From positions 1 through 47,193 of the forward strand of contig CAZYLZ010000010.1 of assembly GCA_964648335.1 (NCBI GenBank): a stretch of 47,193 bases of DNA, read 5' to 3'. The DNA is from CAZYLZ01 sp964648335. Its GTDB lineage: Bacteria; Patescibacteriota; Minisyncoccia; Phycocordibacterales; UBA2100. Of this stretch, positions 8,080-16,364 are shown piece by piece (the stretch's first letter is position 1; each line of letters starts with the position of its first letter). Under the pieces are notes generated by a model that saw only the letters and a program-made list of their open reading frames with translations, ran no database searches and was not told where the DNA came from. The translations under genes were made by a program, and so were the position numbers.

Positions 8080-8708
8080 TCATGAATCCGTTCGATATAC
8101 ATAAGGATCATTATGCGAAGGCCGCGTACTGGCGGCCCGACGAAGAGACGCTTTCGCGCATGTTCGTCCCCGGCAAGATTCTCTTGTGCGGCGTCGGTGG
8201 CGGGCGCACTATTGCGCCGCTTAAGGCGAAGGGTTTCGAGGTGACAGCGCTCGACAACGCCCCAGGGCTCGTCGCCGAGTGCAAAAAGAATCATCCTGAT
8301 GACGTCGTGCTCGAGGCCGACATGCAAAAGCTTCCTTTTGCAGACGAGAGCTTCGATACGGTGTTTGCGCCGTTTCATGCCATAGCCTATGCGACCGACC
8401 TCGATTTGGCGGTTTCCGAGCTCGTGCGAGTGACCAAGAAAGGGGGCATGACGGTGATCAACCTGCCTAACCGATTAGCGACGAGCGCCATACAGTCGGG
8501 CATCGTGCGCTATCCGACGTTCGAGCAGAGCGTGGCAAAAGGCGGCGTGCGCGTCACCGCACACCATGTTTTTCCTTGGCATTTTAAGGGCTGGGATTGG
8601 TACGGGCGAATATCGCTCTGCAAGCTCGAGCACCCAAATTGGAAGGACCGGGTACTGACCGTTTTGCCATGGCTCGATCGTAGCCTCTATTTCGTAAAAG
8701 TACGCTAG
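8076..8708 (+). CDS. class I SAM methyltransferase
   Basis: 210 residues of the Methyltransf_11 type: ILLCGVGGGRTIAPL (motif I, about 31-45), VTALDNAPGLV (acidic strand-2 end, about 54-64), LEADMQKLPFADESFDTVFA (motifs II-IV) and VTKKGGMTVINLPNR (motif VI). The ATG at 8076 overlaps the previous stop (ATGA); an ATG two codons later (8082) is an alternative. Last gene of the 3418-8708 operon; a new promoter follows at 8736. Substrate unknown; a sugar or glycan hydroxyl is likely from context. Confidence 0.75.
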   Translation: MIMNPFDIHKDHYAKAAYWRPDEETLSRMFVPGKILLCGVGGGRTIAPLKAKGFEVTALDNAPGLVAECKKNHPDDVVLEADMQKLPFADESFDTVFAPFHAIAYATDLDLAVSELVRVTKKGGMTVINLPNRLATSAIQSGIVRYPTFEQSVAKGGVRVTAHHVFPWHFKGWDWYGRISLCKLEHPNWKDRVLTVLPWLDRSLYFVKVR

Positions 8709-8735
8709 CGCTCGCGGCCGCGTTCGGGGAGCATA

Positions 8736-8763
8736 TTGACAAAAAAACGAGCTTTGCTACGTT
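8736..8763 (+). promoter_or_regulatory. sigma70-like promoter of the VTC-DUF4956-CotH cassette
   Basis: TTGACA (8736-8741), 16-nt spacer, TACGTT (8758-8763) preceded by TGC (extended -10). Predicted start near 8770 gives a leader of about 24 nt without a clear ribosome site before the ATG at 8794. Confidence 0.65.
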
Positions 8764-8793
8764 GAATATTCCGTACCTTCATTCTTAAGATTC

Positions 8794-9555
8794 ATGAAAG
8801 AGACCTATCTACGCAAGCGGCTCGAATTCAAGTTCAATCTCGATCCCGTTCAAGCGGTCCAGATAGAAAGCTATCTCAATGCAGTGGGACTTGTTCTCGA
8901 CGACGAACATGCCCGTCCCGACGGCTATTACGACGTCACGAGCCTCTACTTCGACACGCCGCACTACGACGACTACTACGCCAAGGAGGGAGGATTTTTA
9001 CGGCGCAAGAAGTTGCGGGCGCGCATCTATGGCAGCGACTTCAATGCTCCAAACCAGACTGTCTGGCTCGAGATTAAGAAGAAGCACGACATGGGTATCG
9101 AGAAAGAGCGCATCAAGCTTACGCCCCAAGAATGGTCAAAGTTTGCCGAGGGCGACCTGTTTCATTTCTTGAAGCCGGTCGGCGTCGAGTCTGGCGACGG
9201 AGCCCAACACAAGGCTCTGCGCGAGTTCATGTACTTCTTCGTTCGTGGCAACTACCGGCCGGTCGCGGTCGTCCGCTACGAACGTCGCGCCTACGTCAGT
9301 CCGTTCCTCTCGACCGTGCGCGTCACCATCGACAGGAATGTCGAGGCGGCGCGGGTTGACGGATACGGGCAGGGAAGTAGGATGGCAAGAGTTGCCCCGA
9401 ATCGGACCGTTCTCGAGGTAAAGTTCGTCGGTAAAATCCCTTGGTGGTTCAAGCGGATGGCCGAGACCTTTGGTCTCCAGCGTTCTACCTTCTCGAAGTA
9501 CACTCGGTCTGTCGATGCGCTCCGTGGCGAGTTGCGCGTCCCGCTTCCAAAATAA
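8794..9555 (+). CDS. VTC-domain polyphosphate-polymerase-like protein
   Basis: 253 residues matching the VTC triphosphate-tunnel domain: RKRLEFKFNLD (about 7-17), VTSLYFDTPHYDDYYAKE (about 48-65), LRARIYG, WLEIKKKHD (about 90-98), KERIKL, VVRYERRAY (about 158-166), VRVTIDRNV and LEVKFVG, with the alternating Arg/Lys/Glu residues that line the tunnel. In yeast VTC4 this domain makes polyphosphate from ATP. It has no transmembrane segment of its own; the next gene supplies a membrane protein, and a VTC-DUF4956-CotH neighbourhood is a recurring bacterial arrangement (from memory, not checked). Activity toward polyphosphate is inferred; a nucleotide-dependent role coupled to CotH is also possible. 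Confidence 0.85.
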   Translation: MKETYLRKRLEFKFNLDPVQAVQIESYLNAVGLVLDDEHARPDGYYDVTSLYFDTPHYDDYYAKEGGFLRRKKLRARIYGSDFNAPNQTVWLEIKKKHDMGIEKERIKLTPQEWSKFAEGDLFHFLKPVGVESGDGAQHKALREFMYFFVRGNYRPVAVVRYERRAYVSPFLSTVRVTIDRNVEAARVDGYGQGSRMARVAPNRTVLEVKFVGKIPWWFKRMAETFGLQRSTFSKYTRSVDALRGELRVPLPK

Positions 9556-9580
9556 TCTTTTATACACTTAGCATCTTCCT

Positions 9581-10264
9581 ATGGACTCGTTCACCAATTA
9601 TTACAACCTTCTCCCGACGGAACTTTCGGCGGCGGTGATCATCATCAACCTGCTTATAACGCTCCTTCTCGAGGTAGCGATCGTGTACATCTATAGGAAG
9701 ACCCGTCACGGGCTCTCGTACTCAGAGTCGTTCGTGTTCACGCTCATCATGATCGGCGTTTTGGGATGCTCGATCATGATGATCGTCCAGAACAACATCG
9801 TCGGCGCGTTCGCCCTCTTAGGAGCGTTTTCGCTCATCCGCTTCCGAACTATTCTCAAGGAGTCGTCCGATATCGCTTTCGTTCTCTTCTCGCTCGCGAC
9901 CGGTGTTGCCGTTGGTACGAACCACTATGCACTTGCGTTCATCACGGTCATCTTCCTCGCCGCAGCTATTTACGTGCTGCGCAAGTGGGGCTTTGGCTCG
10001 GTGTCCGACAACTTCGACTTCCTGCTCATATTCAAGGCAGATAGCTCGTTTACGCCCGGAAAGCTCGATCAGGTGTTCAAAGACACTGCGCGCGGCATCG
10101 AGCTCTTGCATCGCAAGCAGCATGGAAACCAGCCGGTCGAGTATGCATATACGCTCCGTCTCAAGTCGAGCGCAGACGTCCATGCCATAGCCGACAGTAT
10201 CAAGAAAATCCCTTCGATAACCCAGTTCGAGCTTCTCACCGGCAAGAGTACGGCCGAGTATTAA
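9581..10264 (+). CDS. DUF4956-family membrane protein
   Basis: 227 residues with four to five membrane helices in the first 140 residues (about 15-38, 50-70, 72-90, 95-110, 115-132) and a cytoplasmic C-terminal domain of about 90 residues. The LLGAFSLIRFRTILKESSD segment after helix 3 (about 80-98) is the conserved core of DUF4956, and the C-terminal domain has the alternating alpha/beta composition of an ACT-like fold. It lies 25 nt after the VTC gene and 6 nt before the CotH-like gene, suggesting that the three form a complex, with this protein as the membrane part. Function of the family is not known. Confidence 0.8.
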   Translation: MDSFTNYYNLLPTELSAAVIIINLLITLLLEVAIVYIYRKTRHGLSYSESFVFTLIMIGVLGCSIMMIVQNNIVGAFALLGAFSLIRFRTILKESSDIAFVLFSLATGVAVGTNHYALAFITVIFLAAAIYVLRKWGFGSVSDNFDFLLIFKADSSFTPGKLDQVFKDTARGIELLHRKQHGNQPVEYAYTLRLKSSADVHAIADSIKKIPSITQFELLTGKSTAEY

Positions 10265-10270
10265 ACCTGT

Positions 10271-12694
10271 ATGCGCCGTCCAACCACACCAGAGCTTGCG
10301 GCGCTCGCGCTCATCGTCGCGGTCATCGTGGTCGCGGGTGCCTCTTTCGGGCGCACGATACTGACGTCTGAGGGACGTCAGTCGCTCACGAGCAATCCGC
10401 TCGTCCAGAACTTCTTGCCTCTCTACCATGCGCTGCGCAAGGTGCCTGATGTGCTTTTCTTTCCTTACTACTTACGTCGCTCCGAGCTTCCGGTCTTAGC
10501 GCTCGAGCTCTCGCTCAAGGACCAAGAGAAGCTCAATGCTGCGCTTCCTAAGAACCCGTTCGGACTCGAAACCCTGAATAGCGTCGAGAAAGTATCGGTA
10601 AAGGCGGGGCTTCAGACGAGCGACGGATACAGCGATTCTGTCGAAATCCGCTATCGCGGTTCGATCGCGAACAACTGGAATTCTCGTAAGCGTTCTATCC
10701 AGATAGATTTCCCGAAATCACATCTCTATAACGGGGTCAAGGAGCTTTCGCTCTTCATTCCGGCCGATCGCGAGTACTTCGCTGAGGCGCTCGACTACTA
10801 CCGCGCCGAGAAGCTCGGGCTCAAGGTCCCGAAGCTCGAGTTCGTACGCCTCATGATCAACAACCAAGACTACGGCGTCTATATTGCGTCCGAGCATTGG
10901 AGTCAGGAGTGGCTCGAAAAGAACAAGTATTCGGCAGATTCGAACATCCTCGGAGCAAACGCCGGTCTTGAGACGGGTGGGAAATTCGTGTGGTCGAGCT
11001 GGAACGTAGCTCCGGCCCCAGTCGTCAAGAAGCCGAAGTCGCAGGTTCTCACCGGCGTGTCTGCCGATGAGTCGGACACGACTGAGGTGATCGTGCATAA
11101 CCTCACGCAGATCGTCGAGCACGCATCCGACAAGGATTTCGAGAGGTACCTCCCGTATGTCCTCGATATGAAGAAGTTTTACGCGGCACAGGTCGTGTAC
11201 ATCATGTCAGGTACCTACCACTCTGACGGGTATCTTTCGCCAGAGAACAATCCGGCAATCAACGACGTCGGTGATAACAACATGGTGTTCGTCTTCAATA
11301 CGGACACAGGACTCCTCGAGCCTATCCCGTTCAATGTCGCGATCGGCGAAATACCGGAGGGTGGCATCGTCGAGATTCCCTCGTATATGACCCGTCGTAT
11401 GTATTCGATACCGTCCTTTCTTGCCGCTCGCAACGCGCTCCTCGAGGAATACCTGTCCGATCCAAAGAATCACGCAGACGACACGGCATTTATCGACGCT
11501 TGGCAGAAGAAGATCCAGCCCGACGTCTACACCGATTCAGTCAAGCTCGAGAACAACTTTGAAGCGAAAAAGACGATCGAGATGTACAGGCGGTGGACAG
11601 ATATCAACTTCGAGCGCGCAAGGGCCGAGCTCTCGCGTACGTACGACCGCCCGGAGGTCGACGTCAGGCCACTCTCGTTCCGGGGTTCGTTCATATTCTT
11701 GCCGCAAACGGCAATCACGCCCGCACAGTTCGTCGCTTCGCATCCCGAGTTTTACCTGTCCGATGGACAAGTGCATCTCTCGTCGGGTCCGCACTACTTT
11801 ACCAAAACGACAACGGTGCCCAAGGGTACGCGACTCGTCATCGATCCTGGTGCTCGTCTCTATTTTGCGAAGGATGTCACATTCGTCTCGTACTCGCCAG
11901 TTACTGCCAAAGGCGGCACGGCAGGCATCAGCATGCTGCCGTCGTCGGACAGTCCATGGGGGAACTTTGTAGTTGCCAATGCGGGACGCGCGATAAGTTA
12001 CTTCGATCGCGTATATCTGAAAGGTGGCGGAGATACGCACATCAATGGCGCACATTTCTCGGGAACGCTCTCGTTGCAGGATTCTGACGCCGAGATCATG
12101 CACGTGACCGTCGAGGAGGCGCAGGGCGACGACGGCATACACATTGCGCATGGAAATTACACGATCTCCGGTTCTACCTTCCGCAACAACTGGGCCGATC
12201 CAATAGACTCTGATTTCACGAACTCAACCATCGAGGACAATACATTCATCAACACGGTCCCTGTCTCGACCTTGAGCTATGACGGCGACGCCATGGACGT
12301 ATCCGGGTCGACGGTCATCATCCGTGGTAATCGCGTGTACGGCATGGGCGACAAAGGCATAAGTGTCGGTGAAGGCTCAGAGGTGGTCGCCGAAGGAAAT
12401 ATCATTACGGGATCGGTCTTTGGCACTGCCGTGAAGGACCGTTCGCGCGCGATCCTCAAGGACAATATCTACGTCAAGAACAAGACTGCGATCGCGCTCT
12501 ACGAGAAGAAGGCGATGTGGGGCGGTGGGACCGCAACCTCGACAGGCTCGATCTTCTTCGGGAACGAAAAGACAACGAGTGTAGACAAGAATTCGATGTT
12601 CGTTGAGGAGGGAAGTATCATCGCGACGGCAGCCGAGATAGTCGCAAAGCTCCCGCCGATCCTGCAGAGTTTCCTTCGCATACCGAATCGATAG
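10271..12694 (+). CDS. CotH-like protein fused to a right-handed beta-helix
   Basis: 807 residues. An N-terminal membrane anchor (about 10-32) places the rest outside. Residues about 70-450 resemble the CotH kinase-like domain: RKRSIQIDFP (about 138-147), VKELSLFIP, FVRLMINNQDYGVYIASEHW (about 197-216), and a late PIPFNVAIGE where CotH proteins usually have a PWDxD-type metal-binding motif; the Asp appears replaced, so kinase activity is doubtful. Residues about 480-790 form a right-handed beta-helix with NosD-like turns (SGSTFRNNWADPI, IEDNTFINT, IIRGNRVYG, VAEGNIITG). CotH in Bacillus is a spore-coat protein kinase; here the organism shows no spore genes. It ends the VTC cassette and may phosphorylate or bind a surface glycan or protein. 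Confidence 0.8.
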   Translation: MRRPTTPELAALALIVAVIVVAGASFGRTILTSEGRQSLTSNPLVQNFLPLYHALRKVPDVLFFPYYLRRSELPVLALELSLKDQEKLNAALPKNPFGLETLNSVEKVSVKAGLQTSDGYSDSVEIRYRGSIANNWNSRKRSIQIDFPKSHLYNGVKELSLFIPADREYFAEALDYYRAEKLGLKVPKLEFVRLMINNQDYGVYIASEHWSQEWLEKNKYSADSNILGANAGLETGGKFVWSSWNVAPAPVVKKPKSQVLTGVSADESDTTEVIVHNLTQIVEHASDKDFERYLPYVLDMKKFYAAQVVYIMSGTYHSDGYLSPENNPAINDVGDNNMVFVFNTDTGLLEPIPFNVAIGEIPEGGIVEIPSYMTRRMYSIPSFLAARNALLEEYLSDPKNHADDTAFIDAWQKKIQPDVYTDSVKLENNFEAKKTIEMYRRWTDINFERARAELSRTYDRPEVDVRPLSFRGSFIFLPQTAITPAQFVASHPEFYLSDGQVHLSSGPHYFTKTTTVPKGTRLVIDPGARLYFAKDVTFVSYSPVTAKGGTAGISMLPSSDSPWGNFVVANAGRAISYFDRVYLKGGGDTHINGAHFSGTLSLQDSDAEIMHVTVEEAQGDDGIHIAHGNYTISGSTFRNNWADPIDSDFTNSTIEDNTFINTVPVSTLSYDGDAMDVSGSTVIIRGNRVYGMGDKGISVGEGSEVVAEGNIITGSVFGTAVKDRSRAILKDNIYVKNKTAIALYEKKAMWGGGTATSTGSIFFGNEKTTSVDKNSMFVEEGSIIATAAEIVAKLPPILQSFLRIPNR

Positions 12695-12697
12695 TGA

Positions 12698-12703
12698 TAT
12701 AAC
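12698..12703 (+). promoter_or_regulatory. -10 box, leaderless-type promoter
   Basis: TATAAC ends 6 nt before the ATG at 12710, in the 15-nt gap after the CotH-like stop. No ribosome site is present. Confidence 0.5.
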
Positions 12704-12709
12704 AAATCT

Positions 12710-13702
12710 ATGACCACCAAGACAAAAATACAGCCGAATCCAGCCGAACGTGTCGTCGTCGTCGGTTACGGATGGGTAGGGCAGGCCAATGCGCTTTCGC
12801 TCGCTAAGATGGGATACGACGTCGCGTACTACGATCCAAAAAGTCCCGAGCACCATTACACCGCCTACCGCGATGACTACGCGAAGGTCACTCGGCTCGG
12901 CACCGTCAACGAGCGCGATCACGAGGACACCTGGTACGTGGTTTGCGTCGGCGACCGCGTGTCCGACGACGGTGTCCAGGATGTGAGTCTTATACGCAGC
13001 GCGCTCGAAACCCTCAAGGGTCTTAAGGGAAAGGTGATCCTCCGATCGACGATCCTGCCGGACGTACTCGAGACCATGCGTTTTCATATTTATGTGCCGG
13101 AGTTCCTACACGAGAAGAAGGCGGTCGAAGAGTCGCTCGAGCCGTACTTTTTCGTGATGGGTACCAAAGACAAGACGCTGAGCCCGCCATCGTTTTTGGC
13201 AGTGTGGCGCGAATACGCTCCCCATGTCTTCGTGGGTACGCCGCGTGAAGCTGCATATGTTAAATATCTTTCGAATCTCTGGAATGCCGTACGTATAGCC
13301 TTCGTAAATGAGTTCGGGCACACGATTGCCAAGCCGCAGACGAAAGACGATATCGCCGATATCGAGCGCGTCGTGGACTTTGTCTTTGGACGCAAACAGT
13401 ATCTCAGGTACGGGCGCGCATTCGGTGGGCACTGCCTGCCGAAGGACACGCGTGCATTCGTGCGCTGGCACAAGGACAAGGGATACAACACTGCACTTCT
13501 CGAAGGAACCTACCAATCGAACCAGAACCACGAGCGATTCCAAGAGGAGTACCCGGCCCATCCTGAATGGTTTTCGGAGTGGCTGCAGCCGCAGATATCG
13601 GGACGTGAAGCAGCGAAAGTGCTGTGGCGCTCGGTCGTTCGCAACCTATCGAATCCGAGTCTGCTCTTCAGGAAAGGGAAGCGCACCCACAGCTCGCTAT
13701 GA
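12710..13702 (+). CDS. UDP-glucose/GDP-mannose dehydrogenase-like protein, short form
   Basis: 330 residues. The N-terminal NAD-binding Rossmann has VVVVGYGWVGQANAL (15-29; GxGxxG) and the central domain has AAYVKYLSNLWNAVRIAFVNE (181-201; catalytic Lys185 and Asn189 region) and the nucleophile motif FGGHCLPKD (238-246; Cys242). These residues are those of enzymes that oxidise C6 of nucleotide sugars to uronic acids. Full enzymes have about 430 residues; here only about 85 residues follow the Cys motif, so the C-terminal UDP-binding domain is largely missing. The ribosome site is absent; a -10 box ends 6 nt before the ATG. Overlaps the epimerase gene by ATGA, so both probably work on the same nucleotide sugar. 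Activity is uncertain given the truncation. Confidence 0.75.
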   Translation: MTTKTKIQPNPAERVVVVGYGWVGQANALSLAKMGYDVAYYDPKSPEHHYTAYRDDYAKVTRLGTVNERDHEDTWYVVCVGDRVSDDGVQDVSLIRSALETLKGLKGKVILRSTILPDVLETMRFHIYVPEFLHEKKAVEESLEPYFFVMGTKDKTLSPPSFLAVWREYAPHVFVGTPREAAYVKYLSNLWNAVRIAFVNEFGHTIAKPQTKDDIADIERVVDFVFGRKQYLRYGRAFGGHCLPKDTRAFVRWHKDKGYNTALLEGTYQSNQNHERFQEEYPAHPEWFSEWLQPQISGREAAKVLWRSVVRNLSNPSLLFRKGKRTHSSL

Positions 13703-14706
13703 AAAAGAAAAAAGCGCTCATCACCGGCGCGGCCGGTTTCGTCGGGTATCACCTCGCCCTCAATCTCTTGAAGCATGGCTATTCGCTCACGCTCGTCGAT
13801 AACTTTACTTTGGGGCGCGCCGATGCGCATTTCAGAGCGCTCATTAAGAACAAGGATGTCCGTTTCTTGAAGGTGGACCTCACTAAGATAAAAGAATGGA
13901 ACAAGCTTGGGAAGGGTTTCGACTACGTCTACCATCTTGCCGCAATAAACTCGACCAAGCTTTTCTACGAGAAGCCATACGAGATTTTGCGCACCGCGAT
14001 CCTCATGAACATAAACGCGGTCGACTGGTTCAAGACCGTTCACAAAGGAGGGAAGATCATGTTCACGTCGTCGAACGAGGCGTATGCCGGGGCGCTCGAG
14101 GCATTCGGCAACCTGCCCTTGCCTACGCCCGAGCATGTCGCGCTCGTTGTTGCCGATCCCTACAATCCGCGTTGGTCGTACGGCGCGACCAAGCTCATCG
14201 GCGAACTCCAGTTCATCCATGGTGCCAAGGAGCACAATTTCCGCATGGTACTCGTACGTCCGCATAACTTCTATGGACCTCGCTCGGGGCATCACGTGAT
14301 CCCGGATGTCATCGACCGCATAGCCAAGCGCGAAGACCCGTTCATGCTCTACGGCGCCGACGACACACGATCGTTCTGCTACATCGATGATGCAGTAGAG
14401 GCAATGCGGCTCGTCATGGAGAGCACGAAGACTGATGGTGGCACGTATCATATCGGGACCGCGGTAGAAACGAAGATTGAAGACCTGGTCGAGATGCTCT
14501 TTCAGGCGGCACACTGGCGTCCGAAGAAGGTCGTCGCGAAGCCGTCGCCGAAAGGAAGCGTCAAACGGCGCCTACCTGATGTTTCGAAGATTAAGAAGCA
14601 TGTGGGATGGAAGGCAGTGACCGACCTTGCGAAAGGCATCGAGCAGACCTATATCTGGAAAGAGACCGAGCGCGCCAAAGAAAAAGCCCCCAAGCAGAAC
14701 GCCTAG
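13699..14706 (+). CDS. NAD-dependent nucleotide-sugar epimerase/dehydratase (extended SDR)
   Basis: 335 residues. The ATG at 13699 overlaps the upstream TGA; a longer frame would overlap the dehydrogenase with no support. GAAGFVG (10-16) binds NAD; the active site is MFTSSNEAYAG (Ser/Thr) and SYGATK (Tyr-x3-Lys, about 154-160); VRPHNFYGPR and RSFCYIDDAVEAMRLVME are the typical substrate-side motifs. Similar proteins are UDP-glucose 4-epimerases, UDP-xylose synthases and dTDP-sugar dehydratases. Following a UGDH-like gene, conversion of a UDP-uronate is one option. The last codons lie in the arm of the terminator serving the opposite cupin gene. Confidence 0.8.
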   Translation: MKKKKALITGAAGFVGYHLALNLLKHGYSLTLVDNFTLGRADAHFRALIKNKDVRFLKVDLTKIKEWNKLGKGFDYVYHLAAINSTKLFYEKPYEILRTAILMNINAVDWFKTVHKGGKIMFTSSNEAYAGALEAFGNLPLPTPEHVALVVADPYNPRWSYGATKLIGELQFIHGAKEHNFRMVLVRPHNFYGPRSGHHVIPDVIDRIAKREDPFMLYGADDTRSFCYIDDAVEAMRLVMESTKTDGGTYHIGTAVETKIEDLVEMLFQAAHWRPKKVVAKPSPKGSVKRRLPDVSKIKKHVGWKAVTDLAKGIEQTYIWKETERAKEKAPKQNA

Positions 14707-14710
14707 GGGC
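14678..14710 (-). terminator. Rho-independent terminator of the cupin gene
   Basis: Read on the minus strand: GCCCCTAGGC, loop GTTCT, GCTTGGGGGC (ten pairs including two G-T), then TTTTTCTTT. It overlaps the 3' end of the epimerase gene on the + strand. Confidence 0.8.
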
Positions 14711-14716
14711 CGCGGT

Positions 14717-15130
14717 TCACTCTACCAAGAGGTAGTGATGCATGTTGTCTGCCGTGACCGGAGCGGTCGCAGCGATGAGAAGGAGCATGTCGGTCTGCGC
14801 GACGAGTGTGTGCACCATCGCCGGTGGGATTACTATCTTGCACGGTGTCTCGTGCCCGCCGGGTCCGCCGACGTGCACGAACTGCCGTACCCCGTCTTCG
14901 GTGTCGAGCAGATGCATGACTCCGCAGCCGCTTAGGATGAGATACGTCTCCCACATCCCACGGAGGTGGTAGTGATTGCCAATCTTCGCACCGCGCTTGA
15001 GTGGCGAGAAGAGCGCCAGGTTGTAGAGCGGCCTGTTGCCACCAGCGTCGCCATCTTTGATGAGGTCGTAGATGGTCCGACGCGCGTCGGTGTGTCCCAC
15101 GGGTATCGTTTCTGCCAACACTGTTCTCAC
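14717..15130 (-). CDS. cupin-domain protein
   Basis: 137 residues starting with GTG at 15130, 7 nt after GAGGAG. One double-stranded beta-helix domain: IGNHYHLRGMWETYLILSG (about 50-68) is cupin motif 1 with His52, His54 and Glu60 as likely metal ligands, and IPPAMVHTLVAQ (about 101-112) is motif 2 with one His. The size and style resemble sugar-modifying cupins such as dTDP-hexose ketoisomerases or WxcM-type proteins found in glycan clusters, though RmlC-like epimerase activity is not supported by motifs. It has its own TTGACA/TATAGT promoter and terminator, diverging from the glycosyltransferase at 15224. Confidence 0.75.
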   Translation of the reverse strand: MRTVLAETIPVGHTDARRTIYDLIKDGDAGGNRPLYNLALFSPLKRGAKIGNHYHLRGMWETYLILSGCGVMHLLDTEDGVRQFVHVGGPGGHETPCKIVIPPAMVHTLVAQTDMLLLIAATAPVTADNMHHYLLVE

Positions 15131-15157
15131 GAGATTCTCCTCTGGTTGCCAGGCAGC

Positions 15158-15185
15158 ACTATACTTTGTAAATTGATCGTGTCAA
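15158..15185 (-). promoter_or_regulatory. promoter of the cupin gene
   Basis: On the minus strand TTGACA (15185-15180), 16-nt spacer, TATAGT (15163-15158). Leader about 20 nt with a GAGGAG ribosome site. Confidence 0.75.
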
Positions 15186-15211
15186 TTTCGCGTCGAGTCG
15201 CCACAATAGTG

Positions 15212-15217
15212 TATATT
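15212..15217 (+). promoter_or_regulatory. -10 box, leaderless-type promoter
   Basis: TATATT ends 6 nt before the ATG at 15224. It is divergent from the cupin promoter; the two share about 30 bp. Confidence 0.55.
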
Positions 15218-15223
15218 CTTTCA

Positions 15224-16360
15224 ATGACTAGCAAAAAGATAACCATCGGTTTTATCACCACTGGTCTCACGTCCCGTGGGGGCATGGACCGTTTCTCGAA
15301 GGGAATGATGGAAGCCATGGCAAAGCGCGATGACGTGGCGCACGTCATCGTCCTCACCAGCAAGGCTGTCGAGAGCGAGACTGTCCTTGGGGATGTTCAC
15401 CGCGTCTTGCCCGATACCACCGGGTTCAGTCTTCTGTCTCAAGTGACCGTCTTCGTGGCCTGTATGCGCTACTTTAGAAAGTGCGACGTGGTTCACTCGG
15501 TCATCGAGTCGTTCAGCCCAGGTGCTGCTTTAGCAGCACTCGTGCTGCGCAAGCCGTACATGATCACCATCGCTGCGACGTACTCGATACCGCCCAAAGG
15601 AACATCGCTCCGCGCTGTCGTAAAAAGGAGCATCATGAAATTCATGTACCGTCGTGCATTCTGCGTCGCAACGGGATCGCACAAAAATATCGAGCTCATA
15701 CACGAGGTTATGGAGCTCGATAACTGGAAATTCGTTCCGTTCGGAGCCGACTATGCTCAGTTTTCGTCCGGTCCCGATGCGCCGGCGCCCGAACATCCCT
15801 TTCTCTTGTCGGTCGGCGACGTGAAGCCGCGTAAGGGTGCGGACATGGTGATCAAAGCTCTCGCGAAGCTACCGCAGTTTCCCGAGCTCCATTTTGCTAT
15901 CGTAGGAGATACATCCTCCTTTCCGACTTACATCGAAGAGCTCCGGAGGCTTTCGAAAGAGTTCGGGATGGAGGATCGCATCCACATTATGGGTCGCGCG
16001 TCCGACGAAGCGCTCATGCGCATGTATAAACAATGCAGCATACTCATGGTTCCTGCACAGACACGTGACGGTTCATTCGAGGGTTTTCCTATGGTATTTT
16101 ACGAAGCTCATGCAAGCGGGGCGCCTATCATAAGTACTGATGGTTTTGGATCCGAATATGTCATTAAAAACGGCTATAACGGCTTTCTGGTTCATCAAGA
16201 CAGTGTTGACGAGCTCTCCGATGCTATTCAGAAAATATACAGCAACCCGGCGCTTCGAGCGGAGATGTCGGCTCACGGAAGGCTCGAGGCCAAGAAACAT
16301 GACTGGTCGGCGATCGCAGGGCTCTATCGTGGCATATATGCGGAAAACAGGGTAGGCTAA
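15224..16360 (+). CDS. GT4-family glycosyltransferase
   Basis: 378 residues from the ATG at 15224 (MTSKKITIGFITTG). The upstream frame runs antisense through the cupin gene and is not coding. GT-B fold: N-terminal TTGLTSRGGMDRFSKGMMEA (glycine-rich acceptor loop), C-terminal domain beginning FLLSVGDVKPRKGADMVIKAL (donor-binding strand), IHIMGRASDEALMRMY, and the EX7E-type segment GSFEGFPMVFYEAHASGAP with GSEYV. It should transfer a sugar in the cytoplasm with retention. Four nt separate its stop from the methyltransferase start, so they form one unit with the aminotransferase and TylF genes. Confidence 0.82.
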   Translation: MTSKKITIGFITTGLTSRGGMDRFSKGMMEAMAKRDDVAHVIVLTSKAVESETVLGDVHRVLPDTTGFSLLSQVTVFVACMRYFRKCDVVHSVIESFSPGAALAALVLRKPYMITIAATYSIPPKGTSLRAVVKRSIMKFMYRRAFCVATGSHKNIELIHEVMELDNWKFVPFGADYAQFSSGPDAPAPEHPFLLSVGDVKPRKGADMVIKALAKLPQFPELHFAIVGDTSSFPTYIEELRRLSKEFGMEDRIHIMGRASDEALMRMYKQCSILMVPAQTRDGSFEGFPMVFYEAHASGAPIISTDGFGSEYVIKNGYNGFLVHQDSVDELSDAIQKIYSNPALRAEMSAHGRLEAKKHDWSAIAGLYRGIYAENRVG

Positions 16361-16364
16361 GAAG

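Noticed and set aside
13510..14514. 334-codon open frame antisense to the epimerase
   Set aside because: Shadow frame without domain signal; the SDR motifs lie on the + strand.
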